Shown here piece after piece: positions 1-10,945 of a DNA stretch of 64,000 nucleotides. Position numbers and translations under genes: made by a program. The stretch's first letter is position 1; each line of letters starts with the position of its first letter. Under the pieces are notes generated by a model that saw only the letters and a program-made list of their open reading frames with translations, had not been told where the DNA came from and ran no database searches. The stretch covers positions 20,793,676 through 20,857,675 of the forward strand of contig NC_135550.1 of assembly GCF_964340395.1 (NCBI RefSeq), in the 5' to 3' direction. The DNA comes from Glandiceps talaboti (Eukaryota; Hemichordata; Enteropneusta; Spengelidae).

Positions 1-771
1 TGGTTTCCAGTCTTCTCAAAAAAGGGGGGAAAAGAAAATAAATGGATCAACAGAAAAGAATGTCTACAGGTGCAGATAGTTTGTGGTCTAAAAGAATCAA
101 TTACTTTATGTTAGCCTTTTTGATATATTTTTTTTAAAATCAAGTTTTGATTTTTATCAAGCTCAATGTTGAGAAGATGTTTATGATGTGAATAGCCTTT
201 ATTGTTTTATGAAATGTGTCAGGTAAGAGAAGTTCATCTTTGCAAAACAGTAACACTTTCACAGGTAGCGAGATGGTGTGCTTAGCTAGCTATAGGAAAG
301 ATCTGAATGGACTTATGACTGAGATAGGAATTTCTGCACTATTTCCACACATATAACTGACTCAGCCCAAAAATGGTTATAGTGTCCACATCCAAAATGG
401 ATTTTCCTCAACCACTTTGAGACTTCCTTGCATGGCTGATTTTTAATATTTTTTACACCAAATGGATTGATTCTGAGGCTGTTTACTTTTGTGAACCACT
501 TTTCAAAACCACATTCATGCCCAATGTCCCATGGTTGTACATTTCAATAATTCTCCTTTTTTTGGACAGCTGAGCTGTAACAGAACTTTAGAATCCATAT
601 CTCAGTCAACCCATGAAAATAGAAAGTAACTTGAAATCAGGTGCACAACTATTATTTTCACTTGATTTCTTTTAAGAAAGGTTTTGCTGCATATTTGTCT
701 GTATAGTGAATTTCATAGACCCTCCTCGACATAACTATCACACTGCTGGAGAACAGTAAACTGTCTCCTAC
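1..771. other. Non-coding, presumed TOGARAM1 intron 3
   Basis: This A+T-rich stretch lies downstream of the third predicted TOGARAM1 exon on the minus strand. I see no open frame with splice sites on either strand that continues the gene. If exon 3 is right, the stretch is intron and the next exons lie left of the window. The 713-771 part stays open in the exon 3 frame up to a TGA, so an unspliced reading would simply end there. Confidence 0.4.
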
Positions 772-912
772 CTCTGTCAGCAACTGGAGCACTATGGCTA
801 CCTGTCTGATCCTCACTCTGACCTCCGAAGGCTGTTGGATGTGAACCTAGCGATGCCCTGTCACGCTCTCTCTTCAATTTATTCAGGTGTATCTGTCGAT
901 ATGATCCACTTC
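772..912 (-). CDS. TOGARAM1: TOGARAM1, predicted coding exon 3 (partial gene)
   Basis: On the minus strand a 141-bp segment is bounded by an acceptor (GGTTGACAG before 912) and a donor (GAG|GTAGGA at 772/771). Two of its three frames are closed by stops. The open frame needs one base from the previous exon, which is exactly what the exon at 1498-1633 supplies. It encodes a basic, then serine/glycine-rich stretch beginning SGSYRQIHLNKLKRERDR, with no folded domain. This fits the long disordered linker between TOG2 and TOG3 of TOGARAM1. The assignment rests on strand, phase and position, not on recognised homology. It could belong to another minus-strand gene. Confidence 0.5.
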
Positions 913-1497
913 CTGTCAACCCACAAAATAAAGGTAAGAAATTATTCACTGTGGAAATATTTCCAGGAAGCAAATGAATTCAACATGTTTAAACACGAAA
1001 ATTGGACAACAGGATACAGTTATTAGTTATTTGTGAGGAAATATGGTCGAGTCACTGAACTTATGATAAATACCTGTAAATATTTTTTTACAAGAACTCC
1101 ATTCATGACATCACACCCTGAACTTTGCATTTATCATAACGGCTTACAAATCACAGGTTTGACACTAAAAAACCATTATTTTACAAATTTCGTTTTTCTT
1201 GATGTGGTGAATTCATTCAAATATGATGAATTTTTCACTTAAAACACCAGCACTACTGCTATCCCCATAATGTTTTATATTAGCCATGCAGAATTATAAA
1301 TCTGCTTGATTCCAATTTCATTGTTGGGTTCATGACAATCCTTGTACAAAGTAGAACTGACAGATCCAGCAATCTCACCTTGCCAATCCTTGGCACAGAT
1401 ACAGAGCACGCTGCATGTTTTTTGATGAGCACATAAAGTGACATGCTGACATAATAATAATTACACATTTACAGCAACATGATATACAACAACTAAC
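913..1497 (-). other. Presumed TOGARAM1 intron 2
   Basis: This non-coding interval separates two phase-compatible minus-strand exons. A further exon-like piece (1377-1408, ending AAG|GTGAGA) sits inside it, but neither of its possible acceptors gives a phase that joins to exon 3. Nothing else is recognisable. Confidence 0.4.
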
Positions 1498-1633
1498 CTG
1501 TATCTGGTGACTGATCCCTAGATCCACCTGATGCTTTGATGAGTCGATATGACTTACTATGATCACTGTTGTCATCCAAGTCACTCCATGTATTCCTAGC
1601 TTTTAATGGAGGTTTGTCTTCTACCAGTCGTTT
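1498..1633 (-). CDS. TOGARAM1: TOGARAM1, predicted coding exon 2 (partial gene)
   Basis: This 136-bp minus-strand exon is framed by a good acceptor (ATCTCTACAG before 1633) and donor (ACAG|GTTAGT at 1498/1497). Only one frame is open. It starts in phase 0, matching the phase-0 end of the large TOGARAM1 exon at 17228, and ends in phase 1, matching the exon at 772-912. The peptide (KRLVEDKPPLKARNTWSDL, then a Ser/Asp-rich tail) is hydrophilic and low in structure, as expected for the linker after TOG2. The open frame and splice sites are seen directly. Membership of TOGARAM1 is inferred from strand and phase. An intron of about 15.6 kb would separate it from exon 1. Confidence 0.55.
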
Positions 1634-4600
1634 CTGTAGAGATATAACATAAGTACGGTTAGAGGCTACATATCATGACAGGTATCATACTCAATGCATT
1701 GACAGCTTTACACTATTGAATACAATCTAACGTTATTTCATCATTAAGTTTTACTGTTTATATGTAATTATACGCGTTGACAGTTGTATATACAGTAATT
1801 GTACACTCACGAGGATTTATTGAAATAAAATTCCAATATTTTCATAAACATACCATTAATTGTGATGGAGATTAATTCACTATTTTTTTCTCACAACTAA
1901 TAATGGTTATATTATTAGTTACCAAATACATACTGATATTATAATGCAAGACACCACACAGTCACATTACAAGGTCATGAACGTCCTACATTATTAGATT
2001 GTGCTTCAGTGGCCTTCAACTTTATCAAGGTGAACTATATAAATTACAATAAAATGCTTCCTTCATAATTAGTCCTCAAGTAGTCTAAACATACAATAGA
2101 AACCATATGAATGGCAATGACTGATAGAATATGGGGCAGCCAGCACTTAAAATCATACCTTCTATTCATCGTGGAGTAAATGGCCAGCCGGCCAGCCAGC
2201 CTCTATTATTTATATGTCTGGCTACATTATGGCCCAGCGATTTAATTTGAGCTTCGACTAAGTATGAACAGGTTAACTGTTTCCTGTCCTGAGCTTCAAT
2301 TGAAATTAATAATCTATTATTCATGTGCTAATAGTGAAAGCATCATTTTGGATGTCACTCATAACGTCTTGCCACAGAACGTTATTGATGACGCCAACAA
2401 TATTTTCCAAACCTTTCACATATGATTTGTTTGTTTGTTTGTTTATTTGGTTGAGTTTTCTGAGTCATCATGTAAACACATGTTTTTTGTAGCTCATATG
2501 AATACATTATTTATCTAATATCTCAAAGTATATGTACAAGATATTCAGTCATTCAAGTTTCAGTCTTTTTAGTGATGAAGGAAGTAGAACATAAAAAAAT
2601 TCGATTTACTATGTATATAAAAATATGTGAAGTATTATTGTCCTCGTTCAGTTTGCCACTCAAAACTCTAAATAAGCTATGTGACCATGCATATAAATTT
2701 ATGTAAATGTCAGTAGCTATATGTTACGAAATTTAAATTTTAAATGTAAAAAGTCCACTTCATATTCCCGTTTATCATTCCCTCTCATCTTCTTCATATG
2801 TATTTTATTGTATCTAGACTAATATAAGCATGAAAAAACGCCAAGGAGGTATTGAGGTCAACATGCTGTTGCCTTGGAAACAGGTCATTTACATTTTTCT
2901 CATATTGGTAATGTTCCAGTAGGCTCTTGAATCGAAAAATGAGAAACCAACAAACTAGATTTCAATATTTACCTTCACTAATTTGTATTATTGTTATGAA
3001 AAAAACAAGCAACTACTTAGCAAATTAGAAATTTGGTTTAAATGTAAACACTACAAAAATCAATACATAATTAGTTATGCGAGACAGATGGCAAACAGAA
3101 CAGTTTTGCGATTACATGTACTGTTGTACATGTTTTCAGAGGCTGTCTAAGTGTGTGTGCCTACGTATCTTGCAGACCTGTTGATGGAACTACCACATTC
3201 TAACATAAAAACACAACAACAAACTAAGGACAGCTAAAATGTAATAAATCCTATAGTTTGACCCTGATAACATGGCCCTGCATTGAGTACAGAATACCTT
3301 GAGCAGGTTTCTCAAATGTTGACCTTTCCCTTGTCACAGTGAAAGGAAGGCCAACCTACAACAACCACACCCTTATTTGGACCGCAGAAAATACATACTG
3401 TGTCAAAACCTTCAAAGGAAAAGACATGTTACTTGTCTATTGGTTTATCAAGTCAATGTTTATAAACTGTACAGAGTCTCATTGACTTTGAAAGATCTCC
3501 ACACCTAGCTATGTCTACTATCAAATAAAATGTCAAGAACAAAATACCCGACAACACAATTGTTAGAATTTTACAATCAACTTGGATTAATAGTATGACT
3601 ATGAAGCGGTAGTTGAACTTTGGCCAATGATTTTTGGAGAAAATAGTTGCCATGATCTGACACAAGGTATATTAGGACCTAAAACTGTCCTGCAAACTGA
3701 GGTTACATATACAGTATATAAGATTTAGGCACAGCATAAGTGAAAGCATTCATACCCTGTCGTGACATTGAGACTGAGTAACAATGACCTCTGAATGACT
3801 GATAGATGTGTTCTGACAAGTCATTGCTACAACTCTTCTAGGTCACACTCTTTTGTCGTGTATCAAACAGTGAATTACTTCAAGTAACCCCCTCTAGTCA
3901 CTTTGAATTATGGCGAACACCTCAAAGTACCAACTTGTTGAATTAGTCACTTAGTTAGTACAAGGGCATCTATTCATTGCCAAGACTATAAGGACACTTT
4001 ACTGACAGTGATAGGCTATTACGGTGTTCAATTTTTACGACATATTTAGGGTGTTACTTGAGCCACTGTGACAATTTAAGCCATCAATATACTGATCTGC
4101 CAAAGGGCTATATATGATATCTTGGATCATGCAAATCTCTGAATCCTGTTCTTATTTCAGTAAAAATGAGTTAAAGTTGACTATATCATGCAGGGTTTAC
4201 ATATAATCAGTTACTGAAATAATCCAATAACCTAACCAGACTAGACCACAATCAAGTATTCACACTTAAAGGCCTGTGATTCAATCCCTGGTTCTCACAT
4301 TAGTGCTATCAATGGAGCCATACAAATTACATAAAATCATACTTCTCATACCTTATTTTCTATAGATCTACCAGACAATTGGTTCTCCCACCCCAAATTT
4401 TAATCCTAACTTGACTTTGGCCTTTAACATGACCAATAATTCAGATATTAAATTGATTAATACATTTTGCTGACATTTCCATACATCAAAATTCAAATCA
4501 AACTGAAGTACGCTGAATCAAAGTTCTGTTCCATAACTCCATGATACTTTTTTCATTTGTTTTATAATGACAGTGAGTGTTTGATATTCTTCCATACCAC

Positions 4601-5449
4601 CTCAAGGTATGTCAATATAGTACAACCACACCCATAATCAAAGTACAGACCATGTGAATACCTTGATAGATAGCTATCTTTTCACCTCTCTATACTTTGT
4701 TTTGTTTGTTTGTTTGTTTGTTTGTATGTTTGGTTGTTACAGCAAGAACTGTGTTTTATGTCATTATACTTTGATGTAAGGGGTGTCATAAATGAATTTG
4801 TAAACCTCAAGGAATTGCCATCTTTTACTTTTTTTTTAACATGTAAATTCTCAAAATACATTGGATGTGATAACACTATATGGACTGTTCTTCCTGAAAC
4901 CCTCCTGAATTCATCCTGAACTGGTGCAGTTTAGTATGTGAACATGATGACTAAGTAAAATTGTAAATGCAAAACCATCGTGCTCAAACAGTAGGATGGA
5001 GTACCTTTCGGAACATATACAATACCTACTACGTGTTAACAGGCCTTAGCCTAGAGATGTGAAACATTTCATGTAAAGTAGAAGGACCCTGATATTCTGA
5101 ATATTTTTGTCTGTCTAACCTCCACTCCAGACTTTGATAGATGCATATCTCTCAAACCAACCACTGGTAGTGGTACACACTGTATTGGTCTGAAGTCCAT
5201 TCAATGATATTCGTAAAAACCCTTCCACAGATAAAGAAGTAATCAGTTGTTCAACACACATCAAGATACGGAAGACAGTTCAAACAGTCACAAAAACTGC
5301 ATATTTTCCATTACTGCTCAGAACAGTTCGCTACCCTTCCTCTTCCTGCTTAGTCTGATATCCTTGTCAACAAGACTATTGCTGAAATGACCTGTTCCAT
5401 CTATGACTACCATCATCAATTGAAACTATCCCAGCCGTGACAATCCCAT

Positions 5450-5715
5450 AATAGTTACCATCTCTACATCATTAGGATGAAGCATTACATCAATGATGCT
5501 AATAGTTACCATCTCTATTAGGATGAAACATTACATCAATGATGCTAATAGTTACCATCTCTATTAGGATGAAACATTACATCAATGATGCTAATAGTTA
5601 CCATCTCTGTTAGGATGAAACATTACATCAATGATGCACACCAATAGTTACCATCCCTACTTCATTAGGATGAACCATTACATCAATGATGCCAATAGTC
5701 ACCATCCCTCCATCT
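5450..5715. repeat. Minisatellite, 46-51 bp unit, about 5.5 copies
   Basis: Consecutive units begin AATAGTTACCATCTCT and end ATTACATCAATGATGC. Copies 2 and 3 are identical 46-mers. The first and fifth carry extra bases (CATCA or TTCAT type), giving 50-51 bp, and the last is partial. High identity between central copies points to recent expansion. It lies in TOGARAM1 intron 1. Confidence 0.9.
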
Positions 5716-8229
5716 CAGTAGCTCATTCATAATTCAAACAGAGAACCTACTATATACAGATAGACATATCGCCAGCCTCCATGTAAATTTGATGAAGCCA
5801 TAGCAAACCAAGTACAATAAAGGTGTCCTCAAAACCAATTTAACATGCCACTGACGCACAACAACTTCTTGTGACGCACCAAATTTTATTGTTCCCCTTT
5901 CCCTTCGTACATGGTAACTAATAAGTAGTTGTTTTTTTATAATTTGTCCCTTATTGTTACAAAGAGTAGAATGTTACTAAATAATTGAAAATTACAAATC
6001 CTTGACTGTTTGTAGTTTTCTTAACCATTCTCAGGTAGTAGTACACTTACATTTCCTGAAATATTTTTAAAATATCTCTTTCTTTGCTGTAAGATAATTG
6101 GTGGAAATATGACATCACAAAAATATCGCATTATTACTTTGTTTAGAATTAGATTGCTAGACAATTATTGAACTTATATTCCTTCATACCACATTTCTAC
6201 TATAAATATGTTCATTTATCAACACATCTTGACAAATACTGATTTAGAAGTGCATCTTGTGTTATCAACTTCTTACATCAATGTGACTTCATAGTTTCCA
6301 TGGTAACAATTATTGGTTGGATGAATGCCCGGATGGCTATATACATCTATCAAGGCTAGTTATTTTCTCCAGTACAAATATCATAGCAAATTTTATAAGT
6401 AATGATATTTACAATTCATATTACATTGTATTTATAAACTTATTATTTATGAGTAAACGTCATACATTTATCATAATCTTATACTAAAACAGTCACTTTA
6501 CTCTCCACATTTATTTTTTCCTTTATCATGTTTATACAGCTATTCCCCCATTTCATGGAAGTTTTAGCACCACAACTGAACAAATCCCTTCAAATGAGTT
6601 ACTATGTTAAATGGTCTAAATCTGGTCATGGAAAATGCACAATACTTCAAATGAGATCATTCTGCTTTATCTTAGGTTTATGAATAACTGTACAATAATT
6701 TTAGTCCAAATGTAATGAAGACAAATCAAATGATATCAGTTGGTTAAAGTTTGAAGAAAAACTAGAGTATCTTTTCTTATTTTACAACGTTCAGTTGCCA
6801 AAATTTACCTGGATGAAAGGAACATTGTTTGTGTTTCCTGAGCAAGGGATTAGTTATGCCAAGACTGACCAGTGTTCGCATGCAATGGTTGACAACTTTT
6901 TCCAACAGCACAAAAGCATTGTGTGACCTAGACAGCAGTGCACATAATAGAAATGGCAGGTCCGACATATCTGGGTTGGCTGTGCATATGATTTGTATAT
7001 AACTGATTCACTGGAGTTGTAGATGTATGCATAGTTTACAAAGCAGTCTCAACACAATGAGTTATATACCTCAATGTTTCAATATATACAACTTCTATAC
7101 CGATAGAAATACTACTCGCTTGGTGGCAAGAACTAGGTATTCATGTTCTTTCCATTTCAGGACACAATTTTATTTTGTGGAAATTTTCTTTTGTCCAAAT
7201 TTTTTGTTTAAATCGCCTTCTCTTTTTCCACTTTCTTAGGTTCACCATGTTTGATATATCTTTTGTTTGCTTTACTGAGTAACGCCTCAAGGGAAAGAGT
7301 AGGTATGGCCGCCATACTAGAATTGCATGCATTTCCCTTGTTAAGGTAATCTTTTCACAGATTCTATTTACATGTTTGAAATTTGCTAGAATATTTTACA
7401 GAGCACTGTCTTCAATACCCAGGGCTTCAGAAATACAGATAATCAATATCTAAATTTTTGCACCAATTTAATTATTTGATTTTCTGCATTCTGCTACAAA
7501 CTTCTTCATTGGAAATTTTCAATGTAAATTTCATTATGTTCCTGGTCCATTAGAGAAATGAAAGCATGGAGTGTGAAGCCTCCTTGATAAGCAAAAGGAG
7601 AGTGACAAATGCTATTACAGGTACTTTTCTGTCAGTGGTCTTAGTTCTAAGCAAACAACTCATCCTGAATGTTACATAGGTATAGAGATATGTATACACA
7701 AGCAAAGTTGTTTGTGTTTGAACAACAAGCGACCTATCGGTCAGAATAGCTCCGCTGTTTTTATTTTATTTTTATTTTTATTTTTTATTTTGGTGACATG
7801 TAGAAGTGGTTCAGTTCTTCAGCTCTTTACTATGCAGTTTTGTTTTAGCGATGCAATAAAATGGTTAGTGGTTTCATATGATGTCTCACTATAAAACACA
7901 TTTTACACAGAAGTTGGTAATGTATTGTACTTTTATACCATAGTCACCATTTTATAACAAAAATCTACAGTTATGAAAAATTGCACAAAATCTCAGAAAA
8001 AAATGACTGGGAAATGCACACACACACAAAAAAAAGAGGATTTTGAGGTTGGCTATAAATAATTCCAGTGTCTTACAGCTTTAACCCTGGAAAATTTTAA
8101 TGATGAATGAAATAAACTAGGGATCTAAAATAAGTTTGAGGCAATTTGAATTTCAATTTTCTAACAAATTTACCAAGTCAACAACATTCAACTTGTACTA
8201 GTTGTAGTAGATATATATATAGGGAAGAA

Positions 8230-10510
8230 ATGTATTAATCGCCATCTTAGTTTCCGTACGGCGACAATCCCCAAGTACCCGAAAGAGAGTCATTCTCAGC
8301 CATTGACAGGGTTCGACACTGGAGTAAAAAAGTCACTATCCCACAGGACTAGTAAAATTGATAACGTAGTAGTCCTGCAAAAAATCTGGTGGTCCTATCT
8401 TTAAGTGCTTTCGCTTGTTCACTTAGGCTCTTCATTTCTCTTAGTTTTTGCTCAACTTCTAATTCACTTTTCCAAACCCCATATTTATTTCAAACCGTGT
8501 GTTGTAATTGAACTGTCTATTTCTTTGTAGTTGTTTGTGCATCATCAACTCATTACTGTAATTTTATTCTCTTTTTTATGTTTTGGAGCTTCTTCTCTTT
8601 TTTGTTGCTTTCTGTGAGTAGTTTGTCTTAATTGGGGGGGGGGGGGGAGTAATAAGATGTTATGTGGTCTTATTTCTAGCTCATAACATTTCTGGTACAC
8701 ATTGATCTAACTATTGCATTTTTAAAAGACAAAAAATTACCTTCCCATGGAGCAAGTCTTTATAGTGTTGTCCTTAGTGCATATTAGAATGTATTTACAA
8801 CATAAAAATAAATAAATTTGAAGGTTACCAGCAGTTACAGCAAAATTTTGTTACTAATTACATGTACAAGTCACTTCGTCTATTTTCGTGTCTATGTACT
8901 TCCGGGTTGACATAAACGTTAAACGTGATAGTACAGTCGGCCCTATAATTACTAAGAAATGACAAAACCGTTCGCAAAATAAAGTTCAGGATTTAAATTT
9001 TTCAAACTGAATATCAATATCCACTACACATTCAATAACTGGTTTCGCGTATTTAGAAATGTGCCCCAAAACATGAACACGGAACACGGAACACGGAATC
9101 GCGATTCGTACCGTGTCAGTGTTACTAACTAAGTTAGCAGTTTCATTGTAGGCTGTAAGTTGTACCGGTAAAAAAACGATCATCACATCATGTAGGAAGT
9201 ACAAAAACATAGAACACGTTGTTTTCTTGCTGAATAAACTCACTGAAATAACAACACGGTCAAATCGCGTCTTCGATTTTGACAGCCACCATTGTTATGA
9301 TTGAGCTTCACTTACTTCCGTTGAACGTGGCCAGTACAGTGTAGAGGCCAGCCTTACCCTTATTATACACAAATCATCGTACAACTAATTTTATTGGCTA
9401 TAATATTAGCTACATTTGAAAGGTCTCACTTGATTGGCTCATCCTTCGCTATTCCCGTTTTCAAGAGACACCCCGCCAGAATAAAGTGCCACGTAGTACA
9501 GCAATGGCGCGAGATCGCCTGTTGGGCGACTTTCCCACCGGGTGTGCTTTTCGAAAACTACACAACACATGCTTTTATGACACGGAATCATAGAAAATCT
9601 ACCCCGTTTCCAAACTAATCGTAATTTTATCGCGAATAGACAACCGGAGTTGGTCAAAATAGCAAATTAAAAATCAAATGAATTTTACTATGACCGTGAA
9701 TTCATCATATAGCCGGTGGTTGAAGTGATCTTTTTTTAAATTTCTTTTCATCACAAAAACAAAATCTGTGTGATCAAAAGTGTTGTAAACTAAACCAGAA
9801 AGAATTATCGGACTGGCCATGGCTAAACTTCCCGCTGAACTGGAGCAAGGTCCAAGCCTCGATAGTACGTGAGCAAATCGTCTCAAACTAGCGATACAAC
9901 TTTCAAAATATAACTTGACATGTCTTCATTTGTTAGAGTTATACAATTCAAGACGGGTTTTCACTCGAAAGAAACAATTCTGTGAATAATGACATTCTGA
10001 ACGCAGCGATTTCTCGGACGATGTTAACACTGTAACATACGGCTGGCAACGACTTGCTTCCGGGTTAGTCCCTCGTACATCCGGGTACTTGAGATTGTCG
10101 CAATTTTGACGCTGTAATTTTGCCACCAATATTGATCGTACAAAAACAAAACTCCATAAATGAACCACAAAGTACTTTCCCTTTCAAAATGTGGTAATTT
10201 TAGAAAGAGTATTATCGTTTTTATTGACGACTGACTCTGTCAAAAATCGTCCCATACACTTCAGTTCACAGGCATTCAAACTTGATCATGAGGGAGGTGC
10301 ATATACTGGAATGAACCATTCTGTACGAGGGGTGGATGGAGAATTGGATTTGAAGTTTACAAACCTTTTTCGAACAAATATTTGTCATTTGGGCGCACAA
10401 TGCGTAGAATTAAGAGTATAGCACATATTACATTGCTTGTTTGACGTCAATAGTGTCTTTTGAAAAGTTGCACTTTACCTAAAGTCTCGCGGAGTGATTT
10501 CCAATATGGC
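8230..10510. promoter_or_regulatory. CpG-richer, promoter-like block inside TOGARAM1 intron 1
   Basis: By eye this block has more CpG and G+C than its flanks, for example around 8251-8281, 9080-9120, 9480-9560 and 10010-10100. It contains YY1-like motifs (CGCCATCTT at 8240-8248; AATATGGCG at 10503-10511) and several CTTCCG ETS-like cores (for example near 8900, 9316, 10056). A GCCATGG Kozak context at 9819 opens a 17-codon plus-strand frame that runs into GTGAGC. This could be an alternative or nested promoter or an enhancer. No downstream exon was identified, so it remains a composition-based call. Confidence 0.3.
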
Positions 10511-10555
10511 GTCGGTCATTATACTCATTAACATATTCATTTTTTTTTCAAATTT

Positions 10556-10945
10556 CAAAAAAAAAATCATAAAAAATAGAAGAGAAGACGTGCTGACTTG
10601 AAATTAACAAATCTAAGTAAGGTACCCACTGTGCATCAACACACCACATATCAAAGCAATCTGACTTAAAGTTTATGAGGAGTTGATGAAAATGTCATTT
10701 TGGGAAAAAAAATCATAAAAAATTGAAAATGGCACAGATCAACTTGGCATGAACAAATCTGAATAGCCTCCCCCCAGGGAACATGCACACCAAATATCGA
10801 AGAATTCCGACTGTCACTTTCGGAGTAGATAGTGAAGATATAAAAGTTTGACGGACACCTATGATTCACTCTACTCTCTATACCTCAATACCCACCTATA
10901 CCTAAAGCTACGCTTTCAGCTTTCGCTGACAGCGGAGCTAAAAAT
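10556..10945. repeat. Dispersed-repeat-like element with two internal units and a terminal hairpin
   Basis: Two diverged copies of a roughly 150-bp unit follow each other. Both open with AAAAAATCATAAAAAAT and share blocks such as AACAAATCT and CACACCA/AAATATC. After the second unit comes a stem-loop: AGCTACGCTTTCAGC at 10906-10920, loop TTTC, then GCTGACAGCGGAGCT at 10925-10939 (13 of 15 positions pair), followed by CTAAAAA. Internal tandem units plus a 3' hairpin ending CTAA resemble small non-autonomous elements, possibly Helitron-like. No protein is encoded. Family membership is uncertain. Confidence 0.5.

Noticed and set aside
1377-1408. Short minus-strand exon-like segment ending AAG|GTGAGA
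   Set aside because: Neither possible acceptor yields a phase that joins exon 2 to exon 3, whereas exons 2 and 3 fit directly.
4260-4330. B-box-like GATTCAATCCC suggesting a tRNA or SINE
   Set aside because: No A-box at proper spacing and no cloverleaf could be drawn.
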